A DNA stretch of 64,000 nt from Microbacterium sp. (GCF_031180975.1 NZ_JAPSLI010000002.1:1-64000), one strand, 5' to 3'; positions 16,650-25,753 are shown, counted from the stretch's first letter. Numbers and translations are program-made. Notes: generated by a model not told the origin, from the letters alone.

Positions 16650-19148
16650 ATGAACTCAGCCAACCTGACGCGTGAGGAGACGGCGGCGCGATCCGCGGCC
16701 GTCACCGCGCGCAGCATCCGCGTGGAACTCGACCTGACCGGGGCCCCGGAGCATGACCGGTCCGGCTTCCCGACGATCTCTACCGTCGAGTTCGACAGCG
16801 AGGTCGACGAGACGTGGCTCGACTTCATCGGAGAGTCGGTCGACCGGCTCGTCGTGAACGGCGAGGAGCGCGAGGTGCGCTGGGACGGTGCCCGGATCGC
16901 GCTCGAGGGGCTGACGGCGCACAACACGGTCCGTGTGGAGGCGGTCGGCGCGTACAGCCGTTCCGGCGAGGGTCTGCACCGCTTCCACGACCCGGCCGAC
17001 GGCGAGACGTACCTGTACACGCAGTACGAGCCCGCCGACGCCCGGCGCGTGATGGCGTGCTTCGAGCAGCCCGACATGAAAGCGGCCTACGCCTTCGACG
17101 TGACGGCACCCGCGGGCTGGCACGTCCTGTCGAATCAGCGACCCTCGGCGGTGCACAAGGGGATCGGCATCGTGCGCGTCGAGTTCGAGCCGACCCTGCC
17201 GATCTCCAGCTACATCACCGCGGTGGCCGCCGGGCCGTACGCCCGCATCGACGCGGAATGGACCAGGGGGGACCAGCGCGTGGACCTCGCCGTGCTGTGC
17301 CGGGCGTCGCTGGCTGAGCACCTCGAGGCCGACGAGGTCATCGAGGTCACCCGCCAGGGGCTGGACTTCTTCTCGGAGGCGTTCGCCTATCCGTACCCGT
17401 GGGGCAAATACGACCAGATCTTCGTGCCCGAGTACAACCTGGGCGCGATGGAGAACCCGGGCCTGGTGACCTTCACCGAGTCGTACATCACGCGCGGCGC
17501 CGCCACCGACGCGCAGCGGGGAAGCCGCGCCAACACGATCCTGCACGAGATGGCGCACATGTGGTTCGGCGACCTGGTCACGATGAAGTGGTGGGACGAC
17601 CTGTGGCTGAAGGAGTCGTTCGCCGACTACATGGGCACGCACGCGTCGGCCGCGGCCACCCGCTTCACCGACGCGTGGGCCCGGTTCGCGAACAGTCGCA
17701 AGACCTGGGCGTACCGCCAGGACCAGCTGGCGACCACCCATCCGATCGTCGCCGACATCCCCGACCTGGAGGCGGCGAAGCTGAACTTCGACGGCATCAC
17801 CTACGCCAAGGGTGCGGCGGTGCTCAAGCAGCTCGTCGCGTTCGTCGGCGAGGACGCCTTCTTCGAAGGTGCCCGGCGGTACTTCGTCGCCCACGCCTTC
17901 GGCAACACCACCCTGTCCGACCTCCTCGACACGCTCGAGGAGGTCTCCGGTCACGACATGCGCGAGTGGTCCCGCGCGTGGCTGCAGACGAGTGGGGTCG
18001 CGGCACTGCACCTCGAGACGGATGCCGAGGGCAGGCGCGTGCTCGTGCAGGACGGCGGCGACGCGGGCCCGCGCCCGCAGCGGTTGCGGGTCGGCCTGTA
18101 CGACCGCGCCGAGAGCGGCCTGGCGCTGCGGGAGCGGCTCGAGTTCGGCATCCGCGACGAGCGCACCGAGGTCGAGATCCCGGATGCCGATCTCACGCTG
18201 CTCAATGACGACGACCTGACGTACGCGAAGGCGCGTCTCGACGAGCGCTCCCTCGACACAGTGGAGGACGCGCTGACCGCGCTCGCCGACGACCTCCCGC
18301 GCGGGCTGGTGTGGTCGGCGCTGTGGAACATGACCCGCGACGGCGAGCTCCCGGTCGCCCGCTACCTGCGCATCGTGCGCAGCCACGCGCGGCGCGAGCC
18401 GAACGTTGGCCTTCTCACCGCCGTGCTGGCCAACGCCGCATACGCAGTGCAGCACTACACGCCGCACGCCGAACGCCCGGGCGAGCGCACCGCCTGGGTC
18501 GACGCGACCTGGGACGGCCTCCAGGCCGCTGATGCCGGCAGCGACGCGCAGCTGGCGTGGGCGCGGGCGTTCGCGACGGCATCCGCCTACGACGACTCCC
18601 GCGCCGAGCGGCTGGCCGCGATCCTGGACGGCGACGCCCCGCAGGGGCTGCCGATGGACGCCGACCTGCGCTGGTTGATGCTCACCTCGCTCGCCACCAC
18701 AGGTCACGCCGACGCGGCCAGGATCGCCGAGGAGAACCGGACCGACGACACCGCGGCCGGGCGCACCGCCGCGGTGCGGGCCCTGGCGTCCCGTCCGGAT
18801 GGGCAGGTGCGCGCGGACGCGTGGGCCAGCGCCTGGAACGACCGCACACTCAGCAACGACCACCTCGACGCCACCATCGCCGGGTTCCGCGCCGGCGGGC
18901 GGCGCGACCTCACGGAATTCTTTGATGCGGAGTACTTCGTCCGCATCCGCGACGCGTGGGCGCAGCGCAGCATCGAGATCGCGAAGCGGCTCGTGGTGGG
19001 GCTGTTCCCTGCCACCGAGACCACCGCGCTCGTCGACGAGTGGTTGGCGGCGAACCAGGACGCGCCGTCCGCGCTGCGCCGGCTCGTGATCGAGCAGCGC
19101 GACGACCTCGCCCGCGACATCCGGGTGCGCGCCGCCCAGCCCGCCTGA
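16650..19148 (+). CDS. pepN: aminopeptidase N (M1 family)
   Basis: An 832-residue zinc aminopeptidase removing N-terminal residues from peptides in the cytoplasm. The exopeptidase motif LGAMENPG lies near residue 265, and the zinc site is His299-Glu300-x-x-His303 in HEMAHMWFGD, with Glu322 in LKESFADYMG. The C-terminal 400 residues are the helical ERAP1-like domain (ARSHARREPN, NRTDDTAAGRTAAV). Length is typical for actinobacterial PepN (about 850). The ATG at 16650 is followed directly by the family's usual N-terminus NLTREEAxxR; an in-frame ATG at 16641 is the alternative. There is little SD sequence. It is monocistronic and ends 43 bases from the convergent kinase-like gene. Confidence 0.95.
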   Translation: MNSANLTREETAARSAAVTARSIRVELDLTGAPEHDRSGFPTISTVEFDSEVDETWLDFIGESVDRLVVNGEEREVRWDGARIALEGLTAHNTVRVEAVGAYSRSGEGLHRFHDPADGETYLYTQYEPADARRVMACFEQPDMKAAYAFDVTAPAGWHVLSNQRPSAVHKGIGIVRVEFEPTLPISSYITAVAAGPYARIDAEWTRGDQRVDLAVLCRASLAEHLEADEVIEVTRQGLDFFSEAFAYPYPWGKYDQIFVPEYNLGAMENPGLVTFTESYITRGAATDAQRGSRANTILHEMAHMWFGDLVTMKWWDDLWLKESFADYMGTHASAAATRFTDAWARFANSRKTWAYRQDQLATTHPIVADIPDLEAAKLNFDGITYAKGAAVLKQLVAFVGEDAFFEGARRYFVAHAFGNTTLSDLLDTLEEVSGHDMREWSRAWLQTSGVAALHLETDAEGRRVLVQDGGDAGPRPQRLRVGLYDRAESGLALRERLEFGIRDERTEVEIPDADLTLLNDDDLTYAKARLDERSLDTVEDALTALADDLPRGLVWSALWNMTRDGELPVARYLRIVRSHARREPNVGLLTAVLANAAYAVQHYTPHAERPGERTAWVDATWDGLQAADAGSDAQLAWARAFATASAYDDSRAERLAAILDGDAPQGLPMDADLRWLMLTSLATTGHADAARIAEENRTDDTAAGRTAAVRALASRPDGQVRADAWASAWNDRTLSNDHLDATIAGFRAGGRRDLTEFFDAEYFVRIRDAWAQRSIEIAKRLVVGLFPATETTALVDEWLAANQDAPSALRRLVIEQRDDLARDIRVRAAQPA

Positions 19149-19191
19149 CCGGGGTCCGGCCGGCGACCCGCGCGGTCGTCGGCCGCCTGGG

Positions 19192-20082
19192 TCAGCGGTC
19201 GGCCATGAGCTCCGCCGCGGTGCTCGCACCCAGCGCGCGGAAGGTGGGCAGGTCGTCGCTCGCGTGCAGCAGGATCGCCGCGAGCGCCGCCGCCCAACCG
19301 CGCGCCCGCGTCCAGGTGGCGGCGTCGTACCGGTCGCCGGTCTCCGTCCGGAAGGCGTGCCGGCCGTCGGCGTCGAACGCCAGCCACATGCCGGCGATGT
19401 CGTAGGCGGGATCGCCCGCGGTGACGTCGCCGAAGTCGATCATCGCCCGCAGCCGGCCGTCCGCGACGAGCAGGTTGCCGGGGTGCAGGTCGCCGTGGGT
19501 CCACACCCGTTCGGTGGCCGCCGGTGCCGCGAGTCCGGCATCCCACGCAGCGCGGAGGCACTCCACCACGCGGACCGGACCGATCCCGTCCAGTCGCGCT
19601 CGGATGGCCCTGTCGCGCTGCGCGAGCGGCACCCCCCGCACGGGGTTCGGTGGGGCGTCCGCCGGCGCCGGCCGATGCAGATGCCGGAGCGCCCGCGCGA
19701 GCTGCGCCGCCCAGGCGGTCCGCTCCGCGCGCGGCGTCTCGATCGCCGGTATCCCGGGCAGCCACGGCACGATCGACCAGTTCCACGGATAGCTGCCGTC
19801 CGGTGCACCGACGAGCACCGGCTCGGGAACGCGGACGCCCGCGGCGGCCAGCGCCCGGGCGATGGCGGGCAGCGCCTGCTGCTCATGTGCGATGAGCCGC
19901 GCGGCGGCCTCCCGGCGCGGCATCCGCACCGCCAGGTCGGCGCCCAGACGCCACAGCTCGTTGTCCCACCCCGCGGCGGCGCGTCGCAGCGGCAGGTCGG
20001 CGAGATCCGGCGCACTGCGGTGCAGCAGAGCACGGACGGTCGCCTCGTCGAGCACCACCTCGGATGCCGGGGAGTGCGCCAC
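19192..20082 (-). CDS. aminoglycoside phosphotransferase-family protein
   Basis: A 296-residue APH-fold kinase. The catalytic loop is THGDLHPGNLLV near residue 205 and the metal-binding MIDFGDVTAGDPAYDIAGMW follows, both complete. The N-lobe has RMPRREAAARLIAHEQQALP. The family phosphorylates antibiotics or small metabolites such as homoserine or choline; this member is of the fructosamine/macrolide-kinase-like branch and could be metabolic. The GTG at 20080-20082 comes two bases after the stop of the metallo-hydrolase gene, so the two are one operon and the kinase is probably translated by coupling. Confidence 0.8.
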   Translation of the reverse strand: MAHSPASEVVLDEATVRALLHRSAPDLADLPLRRAAAGWDNELWRLGADLAVRMPRREAAARLIAHEQQALPAIARALAAAGVRVPEPVLVGAPDGSYPWNWSIVPWLPGIPAIETPRAERTAWAAQLARALRHLHRPAPADAPPNPVRGVPLAQRDRAIRARLDGIGPVRVVECLRAAWDAGLAAPAATERVWTHGDLHPGNLLVADGRLRAMIDFGDVTAGDPAYDIAGMWLAFDADGRHAFRTETGDRYDAATWTRARGWAAALAAILLHASDDLPTFRALGASTAAELMADR

Positions 20083-20084
20083 CG

Positions 20085-20723
20085 TCAGAGGTCGAGCGAG
20101 TCGCCGGGGTCGAGGTCGAAGAACTCGCCCCCGTTCTGCTCGGTCGCCCACCGCAGCCGCTGCCGGTGCATGTCGCGGCCGATCGTCGACAGGGTCATGT
20201 CGTGCGTGCCGAACGCCCGCCGCGGCTTGACCGCGAGCACGAAGTCCATCGCGTCACCGATCCGCAGCCACGGCGCGCCGAGCGGTGCCGCCAGCGTGCC
20301 CACCTCGACATCCTCCGGCACCGCGTAGGAGTCGCCGGGGTAGTACAACTCGTCGTCGACGAGCACGCCCACGTTCGCGATGCGCGGCAGGCTGGAATGG
20401 ATGATCTGGTGCTCGCCGCCGAAGAACCGCAACGAGAAGGATCCGGCGGCGACCGCCTCGCCAGGCGCCACCGGCGTGATCGGGTACCCGCTCGCCAGGT
20501 CGACGACGCTCCGCGGTGCGAAGACCGCCACGTCCGGCGACTCGCGCAGGATCCGGTCGAGGTGTGCGGGCGTCCAGTGATCGGGATGCTCGTGCGTGAT
20601 CATCACCGCGACGACGTCCGCGAGATCGTCCGGGGGAGTGGTGAACGACCCCGGATCGATCAGCAGCGATTCGCCGGCCCGCTCCGCACGCAGGGCGGCG
20701 TGTTCGTATTTCGTGACGCGCAT
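20085..20723 (-). CDS. metallo-beta-lactamase-fold hydrolase (UlaG-like)
   Basis: A 212-residue MBL-fold protein with the metal motif THEHPDHW near residue 48, the downstream DDELYYPGDSY segment supplying the bridging aspartate, and GTHDM near residue 175 supplying a C-terminal His. The short form with KYEHAALRAERAGESLLIDPG at the N-terminus resembles UlaG/YtnP-like small-molecule hydrolases rather than beta-lactamases. Substrate unknown. The ATG at 20721-20723 is preceded by TTGACT and six bases, a possible leaderless start. It is first of a two-gene operon with the kinase-like gene. Confidence 0.8.
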   Translation of the reverse strand: MRVTKYEHAALRAERAGESLLIDPGSFTTPPDDLADVVAVMITHEHPDHWTPAHLDRILRESPDVAVFAPRSVVDLASGYPITPVAPGEAVAAGSFSLRFFGGEHQIIHSSLPRIANVGVLVDDELYYPGDSYAVPEDVEVGTLAAPLGAPWLRIGDAMDFVLAVKPRRAFGTHDMTLSTIGRDMHRQRLRWATEQNGGEFFDLDPGDSLDL

Positions 20724-20874
20724 GCTCCGAGTCAACTCGCCGGATCGCCACGGTGGCAACCCCCGTGCGGACGCGACACGCCCGTGATCCACGTCGGGCC
20801 CCGGCCGATTTGGCGTCGCCGGAATCACCATGCCATACTTGAACGGTTGCAAGGACGGCCTGAAAAGGCCGGAC

Positions 20875-20947
20875 GGCCCCATCGTATAGCGGCCTAGTAC
20901 GCCGCCCTCTCACGGCGGTAACGCGGGTTCGAATCCCGCTGGGGTCA
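20875..20947 (+). tRNA. tRNA-Glu (anticodon CUC)
   Basis: A 73-base cloverleaf. The acceptor stem GGCCCCA pairs with TGGGGTC, with one G-T wobble, followed by discriminator A73. The anticodon arm is CCGCC-CTCTCAC-GGCGG, putting CUC at positions 34-36. The T arm GCGGG-TTCGAAT-CCCGC is perfect. CCA is not encoded. The 5' leader contains a small hairpin GGCCtgaaaaGGCC (20857-20870), and CATACT at 20834-20839 may be the -10 box. A strong terminator follows. Confidence 0.97.
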
Positions 20948-20956
20948 CAACACCGC

Positions 20957-20987
20957 GAAGGCCCTCCGATCCATTCGGAGGGCCTTC
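20957..20987. terminator. terminator of tRNA-Glu, shared with the convergent MFS gene
   Basis: A perfect 13-bp stem GAAGGCCCTCCGA / TCGGAGGGCCTTC with a five-base loop begins nine bases after the tRNA and ends 17 bases before the end of the leftward MFS gene. There is a short pyrimidine run downstream rather than a true U tract. It should serve both strands. Confidence 0.85.
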
Positions 20988-21003
20988 ATCGTCCCCGCCG
21001 CGG

Positions 21004-22260
21004 TCACTCGGACGCGCCCTGGCCGGAACGCAGCCGGATCGCCCGCAACCTTGGATTGCGCAGCGGGACGATCATCAGCAGCGCCAGCGCGCCGCCGTAG
21101 AGCGCGAACGGCGTCCACAGCGGCAGCACCGCCGCCAGCGCCCCGAAAGCGGCCATCGCCAGAGGCATCAGGCAATCGTCGCCGAGACGGGTGATCGACG
21201 ACATGCGGCCGAGATACTCCGGTGCGACGGTGGCCGCGAAGGTCGCGCCGAGCAGCACGGAGGCGAACCCGGCGGTCAGGCCGATCACCAGGCATCCGGC
21301 GGCGACCACCACGGGAACGCCGACCCCGAGCGCGACGATTCCGAAGCCCTGCACGATCAGCGCCCAGAACGCGCCGACCGCCTCGCGAGACGGTCGCCAG
21401 CGCACGACGACGAGCGCACCGGCCATCGCCCCGCCACCGACGAGCGCTTCGAACAGCCCCACGGCGCCGGCGCCCCACCCGCGTTCGCTGGCCTGCAGGG
21501 CGAGGCCGATCGCGAGCGCAGGGGCCACCGCCAGGTTCAGGCCCGACAGCGACACGACCAGCGTGCGTGTGGCGGAGTCGTCCCGCAGATGGCGGAAACC
21601 GGATGCCACCCCGCGCAGCACTGACTCGTCGCGCGCCGCGCGGGGCAGGGCGAACCGGGGTCGCAACCAGATCGCGATGAAGGCGATCACCACCGCGAAG
21701 GTCACCGCGTCCGTCGCCGCGCTGCCCGGCATCCCCAGCCAGGCGACGAGGAACCCGCCGACCGCCGCGCCCGCCATGGTGCCCAGCCTGCTGAGCGTCT
21801 GGCTCAGCGCCGAGTACGCCGGCAGATCGGCGGGTCGCACCAGCTGACGGGCGATGGTGCCGGCGGCCGGCTCGTAGAACGCGTCGCACAGTCCGAACGC
21901 GATCGTCGCTGCCAGCAGCACCGCCACGCCGGGCCCCGTGCTCAGGATCCACAGCGCGGTCGCGACCAGTACGGCGACGCGGATGCCGTTGAACAGCAGC
22001 ATCATCCGCCGTGCGTCGACCCGGTCGGCGATCGCGCCGCCGATCAGCAGCACCATAGCCCTCGGCACCGTCCCCGCCGCGACCACCAGGCCGGCGACCG
22101 CAGGGGAGGCCACCTGCACCGCGGTCCAGGCCACCGCGATGGTCCACACCGCGTCCCCCGCGTCGGACAGCGCCTTCACGACCAGCCACGACTGCACCAT
22201 GGCGTCGCGGCGGAACGGGGGAGGGGTGCGCAGCACGAGCGGTTCGGCGGACGTCGACAT
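21004..22260 (-). CDS. MFS transporter
   Basis: A 418-residue major-facilitator protein with about twelve predicted helices. The loop between helices 2 and 3 has GGAIADRVDARRMML, the usual MFS motif A, and AFGLCDAFYEPAAGTIARQL marks helix 4-5. It resembles drug-efflux or MFS_3-type exporters of actinobacteria. The ATG at 22258-22260 shares its A with the preceding TGA (TGATG), so it is coupled to the ArsR-like regulator gene upstream. That pairing suggests that the pump is induced by its own substrate. An in-frame GTG at 22263 is the alternative start. Confidence 0.85.
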   Translation of the reverse strand: MSTSAEPLVLRTPPPFRRDAMVQSWLVVKALSDAGDAVWTIAVAWTAVQVASPAVAGLVVAAGTVPRAMVLLIGGAIADRVDARRMMLLFNGIRVAVLVATALWILSTGPGVAVLLAATIAFGLCDAFYEPAAGTIARQLVRPADLPAYSALSQTLSRLGTMAGAAVGGFLVAWLGMPGSAATDAVTFAVVIAFIAIWLRPRFALPRAARDESVLRGVASGFRHLRDDSATRTLVVSLSGLNLAVAPALAIGLALQASERGWGAGAVGLFEALVGGGAMAGALVVVRWRPSREAVGAFWALIVQGFGIVALGVGVPVVVAAGCLVIGLTAGFASVLLGATFAATVAPEYLGRMSSITRLGDDCLMPLAMAAFGALAAVLPLWTPFALYGGALALLMIVPLRNPRLRAIRLRSGQGASE

Positions 22261-22808
22261 CACGGCTGCGTCGGGAAGGCGTGCGAGAAGAAGAACACCG
22301 GCACCCGCTGCTGCCCGTCATCGGTGTCGATGCCGTCGCGCCAGGTGTCCAGCGTCTCGCGCAGCATCCGCGACAGCTCGTTCAGCTCCTCGGGCGTCGC
22401 CCAGCCGAGCGTCTCGGTGTTGAACGCGTCGAAGTCGGCGTAGCGCGGCTGCGTGCGCGTGCGGTGCCAGCGCTGCAACCGGTCGATCTGCGCGCGGATG
22501 CCCTGGCGTTCCGCCTCCCTGGCCAGCAGCGCATCGCCCGGCGAATCGGCGAAGTCGTCCGCCGACCAGCTGAACCCCCGGCGCGCCAGGCGCCACCAGC
22601 TGGTCCGCCGGTCACCGGTCTCGTCGGGCGCACGCTCCACCACGCCGGCACGCTCCAGCATCCGCAGATGATGACTGACGCTGCCCACCTGGATGTCGAG
22701 GGCGCGGGACAGGGCGGTGACCTGGCTGGTGCCGTAGAGCAGCAGGTAGTCGAAGATGCGGCGGCGCACCGGGTGGTGCACGGCCGTGATGACGGAGATG
22801 TCTTCCAC
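22260..22808 (-). CDS. ArsR-like winged-helix transcriptional regulator
   Basis: A 182-residue regulator. Residues 5-70 are the winged helix (HHPVRRRIFDYLLLYGTSQV, SRALDIQVGSVSHHLRMLERAGVVERAP); the rest is a C-terminal extension of about 110 residues rich in Arg and Trp, longer than in classic ArsR sensors and without metal-binding cysteines, so a small-molecule or drug ligand is likely. I prefer the GTG at 22806-22808 since TAGCGT and seven bases precede it; a GTG at 22815-22817 is possible. It probably represses itself and the coupled MFS pump. Confidence 0.85.
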   Translation of the reverse strand: MEDISVITAVHHPVRRRIFDYLLLYGTSQVTALSRALDIQVGSVSHHLRMLERAGVVERAPDETGDRRTSWWRLARRGFSWSADDFADSPGDALLAREAERQGIRAQIDRLQRWHRTRTQPRYADFDAFNTETLGWATPEELNELSRMLRETLDTWRDGIDTDDGQQRVPVFFFSHAFPTQP

Positions 22809-22815
22809 CCGCAGC

Positions 22816-22853
22816 ACGCTAGATGCGTCGCCGCATCTTCACAAGAGTTCTTG
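22816..22853 (-). promoter_or_regulatory. promoter with two overlapping palindromes ahead of the regulator-MFS operon
   Basis: On the minus strand TTGTGA (fwd 22839-22844) and TAGCGT (fwd 22816-22821) are separated by exactly 17 bases. The spacer is filled by a perfect inverted repeat AGATGCG-TCGC-CGCATCT (22821-22838), and ACAAGA-GT-TCTTGT (22840-22853) overlaps the -35. Both are good operator candidates for autoregulation. Confidence 0.6.
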
Positions 22854-22867
22854 TATACCCCGGAAGA

Positions 22868-23950
22868 TCAACGATCTGCGGCCGCGGAGGTGCGTCGTCG
22901 GTCGGCTCGGCGGCGCACCAGCCACCACACCAGCAGCACGAGCGCCACCGGCACGAGCCAGGGGAGCACGAAGCCGAGCGCGACCACGACGGCGTTCAGG
23001 GCGGCGATGAGTCCGTTCCAGCCGGCGAGCAGTCCGTCGGTGAACCCGGCCGGGTCGGCCTTCGCCGTGGCGGCGCGTTCGGCGAGTTCGACGGTCACCG
23101 TCGACATCGCCACCTGCTCGTCCAGCCGCTTGAGCTCCTGCTCGTACGCCTCCAACTGGGCCTGACGCTCGTTCAGTGCGGTCTCCGCCGCGATCAGATC
23201 GGACAGCGAGCCCGATTTCGACATCAACTCGGTCAGCCGCGCCACGGACGCCCGCGCCGCGTCGACCCTCGCGCGCAGGTCCACGGCGACCGACGTGACA
23301 TCCTCGCGGGACACCGACGACCGCAGCACCTCGCCGTGGTCTCCGAGCGCGCCGAGCACCTCCTCGAGCGATTCGGCCGGGATGCGGATGGCCACCCGCC
23401 CCGTCCCGCTCTCCGGGGCCTCTGGGGCCGGCACCGTCGTCTCCACAGAGTCGGAAGATCCCACCGACGCGGATTCCACGTACCCGTCGTGCTCCTCGGC
23501 CAGCCGGCCGACGGCATCGGCCGCGTCCTGCACGTCGGAGACCTGCAGGACGACGACCGCCGTGGTGATGATGTCGCGCTGTGCCGTTTCGTCGGCACCC
23601 GGCACAGGGGGGACGGCCGTGTCGACCTGCCCTCCCGCGCTGCGGTCCGCCTCCGTGACCGGCTTGTCGGCCGTGTACGCCCCGGCGTCGCTCCCGCCGA
23701 CGGAATCCGGCGCGGACTCGGATGCGGACGTCCCGACCTGCACGATCGACGACAGCAGCGGCGGGGAGACGACGACTCCGATGACGAACGCCGCCGCGAC
23801 GGCGAGCACGATCGGCCACTTCCGCCTATGGGGGACGGATGTCGTGGCGCGCGGCGCGTCGTCGGCGATCTCGTCGAACACCGCGCGCTCGATGCGCGTC
23901 ACCGCCTCGTCCCCGAGCGGGGGCAGCGCGATTCCCGTGGTGTCGTTCAT
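22868..23950 (-). CDS. DUF4349-type membrane protein (partner of ECF sigma factor)
   Basis: A 360-residue protein with a cytoplasmic N-terminus of about 40 residues, a membrane helix at 41-62 (WPIVLAVAAAFVIGVVVSPP), a Ser/Asp-rich linker, and a DUF4349 domain (IITTAVVVLQVSDVQDAADAV, EEHDGYVES, GRVAIRIPAESLEEVLGAL). A coiled coil follows near 240-290 and two C-terminal helices (GLLAGWNGLIAALNAVVVAL, LVPVALVLLVWWLV) near 305-350. Such proteins often lie beside sigma factors. The ATG overlaps the sigma stop by ATGA, so it may act as an anti-sigma or as the main target. Both roles are inferred. Confidence 0.8.
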   Translation of the reverse strand: MNDTTGIALPPLGDEAVTRIERAVFDEIADDAPRATTSVPHRRKWPIVLAVAAAFVIGVVVSPPLLSSIVQVGTSASESAPDSVGGSDAGAYTADKPVTEADRSAGGQVDTAVPPVPGADETAQRDIITTAVVVLQVSDVQDAADAVGRLAEEHDGYVESASVGSSDSVETTVPAPEAPESGTGRVAIRIPAESLEEVLGALGDHGEVLRSSVSREDVTSVAVDLRARVDAARASVARLTELMSKSGSLSDLIAAETALNERQAQLEAYEQELKRLDEQVAMSTVTVELAERAATAKADPAGFTDGLLAGWNGLIAALNAVVVALGFVLPWLVPVALVLLVWWLVRRRADRRRTSAAADR

Positions 23951-24504
23951 GCGTCTCTCACTTCCCTCACGGCGCCGCGCAACCGCGTGCGCACCCTGGA
24001 GAGACGGTTGCGGACCACCGCGTGGCTGACCCCGAGGCGTTCGGCGGCGGCCTGATACGCGTAGCCCTCCACGACGCACAGCCGGAACACCTCGGCGTCC
24101 AACTCCCCGAGCGAACCGACCTCGAGGGCGATCCGTTCGGCGAGGGCGGCGGAGATCACCTGGTCCTCCACGCTCACGGTGTCGGCCACCTCGTCCTGGA
24201 CGGCGTCGGCGGTGTTGGCTCGGTCACGGCGGATCACGCGCAGGCGGTTCGCGGCCTGGAACCGGCAGATCGTCGCGAGCCACGGCAGCAGGGAAGCGCC
24301 GACCAGTTCCAGCCCGGGGAGTTTCCGCCAGGCGACGACGAACGTCTCCTGCGTGACGTCCTCGGCGTCCGCGGTCGAGCCGAGGATGCCGTGCGCGATC
24401 CAGTACACCGGTCGCACGTAGTCGCGATAGATCGTGCGGAAGGCCTCCTGGTCCCCGCTCGCGGCGCGTTCGGCCCGCTCCTGGTCTTCGCTGCGCATCG
24501 GCAT
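23947..24504 (-). CDS. ECF-type RNA polymerase sigma factor
   Basis: A 185-residue group IV sigma factor. Region 2 covers residues 15-85 (DQEAFRTIYRDYVRPVYWIA, TADAEDVTQETFVVAWRKL) and region 4 covers 125-175 (LGELDAEVFRLCVVEGYAYQ, AAAERLGVSHAVVRNRLSRV). It directs RNA polymerase to its own set of promoters. The start is ATG at 24502-24504 or 24496-24498; AGAGGCGG precedes both. It is coupled to the DUF4349 membrane-protein gene, which suggests envelope-linked control of the sigma factor. Confidence 0.9.
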   Translation of the reverse strand: MPMRSEDQERAERAASGDQEAFRTIYRDYVRPVYWIAHGILGSTADAEDVTQETFVVAWRKLPGLELVGASLLPWLATICRFQAANRLRVIRRDRANTADAVQDEVADTVSVEDQVISAALAERIALEVGSLGELDAEVFRLCVVEGYAYQAAAERLGVSHAVVRNRLSRVRTRLRGAVREVRDA

Positions 24505-24745
24505 CCGCCTCTGTCCTGTCTCTCGCTGGAGAGTGTCGAAGGATGCCCCATCGTCTCAGACTCCGGCGGTTTCACCACGGCATGACGGCTCCGATAGGAT
24601 GGCAGTCGCGAGAGGGAGTATCCCGCTTCCGCGCGTTTCGTCATCACGAGCACCGCCATCGCTGCTCCGGACGCGCGACGCACACACCGTGCGGGGGAGA
24701 GACTTTCGGTTCTCATCAACCCTTTCGAAAGGTGCTGGTACGCCC

Positions 24746-25753
24746 TTGACCATCCCCATCTGGTTCGAGATCACCTCGATGATCGTCCTCACGGTCATCC
24801 TCATCGCGGATCTGCTGCTCATCAAGCTGCGCCCGCACATCCCGTCCACCAAGGAGTCCACCCTGTGGGTGGTGTTCTACGTCGCCCTGGCGATGCTGTT
24901 CGCGGTGCTGCTGGGCAGTGTGGGCGGCTGGACCAACGCCGGGGACTTCATCACCGGCTGGGCGCTGGAGTACAGCCTGTCCATCGACAACCTGTTCGTC
25001 TTCGTGCTGATCATGGCCCAGTTCTCGGTGCCACGCCGCCTGCAGCAGCAGGTGCTGATGGTCGGCATCATCATCGCCCTGATCCTGCGCGGGCTGTTCA
25101 TCCTGGTCGGCGTCGCCGTGATCGAGAACTTCTCGCCGATCTTCTACATCTTCGGTGCGTTCCTGATCTGGACGGCCATCCGTCAGGCGATGCCCGACGA
25201 GGAGCACCACGAGGACGAGGTCAAGCGCGAGACGTTCATCGTCCGCGTGCTGCGCCGCCGCATCGACATCAGTGACGGCTACGACGGGGCACGACTGCGC
25301 ACCACCGTCGACGGCAAGCGGATGTGGACGCCGATGATCATCGTGTTCATCACGATCGGCATCACCGACCTCATGTTCGCGATCGACTCCATCCCGGCGA
25401 TCTTCGAGATCACCACGAACGGCTTCCTGGTCTTCACCGCGAACATCTTCGCGCTGATGGGCCTTCGCCAGCTGTACTTCCTGCTGGGCGACCTGCTCGA
25501 CCGCCTGCGCTACCTGCACTACGGCATCGCGGTCATCCTCGGGTTCATCGGCGTGAAGCTGATCCTGCACGCCCTGCACGTAAACGAGCTGCCGTTCATC
25601 AATGGCGGTCACCACGTCGAATGGGTGCCTGACATCAACAACATGGTCTCGCTCGGTGTCATCCTGACGTCCATGCTGGTCGCCACCGCCGCCAGCCTGA
25701 TCGCGTCCGGCCGCGAGAAGAAGCAGGCGGCGGCCGCCACCCGGGTGGAGTGA
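24746..25753 (+). CDS. TerC-family membrane protein
   Basis: A 335-residue protein with eight to nine predicted helices. The acidic-residue signatures of TerC occur as EYSLSIDNLFVF near residue 73 and DLMFAIDSIPAIFEITT near residue 207. The family binds or exports metal ions, with manganese export in Alx/MeeF-type members; tellurite resistance is a historical name. I chose the TTG at 24746 because no ATG or GTG occurs in frame before the first helix and GAAAGGTG lies 11 bases upstream. It is monocistronic and converges on metY. Confidence 0.88.
   Translation: MTIPIWFEITSMIVLTVILIADLLLIKLRPHIPSTKESTLWVVFYVALAMLFAVLLGSVGGWTNAGDFITGWALEYSLSIDNLFVFVLIMAQFSVPRRLQQQVLMVGIIIALILRGLFILVGVAVIENFSPIFYIFGAFLIWTAIRQAMPDEEHHEDEVKRETFIVRVLRRRIDISDGYDGARLRTTVDGKRMWTPMIIVFITIGITDLMFAIDSIPAIFEITTNGFLVFTANIFALMGLRQLYFLLGDLLDRLRYLHYGIAVILGFIGVKLILHALHVNELPFINGGHHVEWVPDINNMVSLGVILTSMLVATAASLIASGREKKQAAAATRVE

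Noticed and set aside
16656-19229. A long minus-strand frame opposite pepN
   Set aside because: Shadow of a complete M1 peptidase; no start signals and no recognisable domain.
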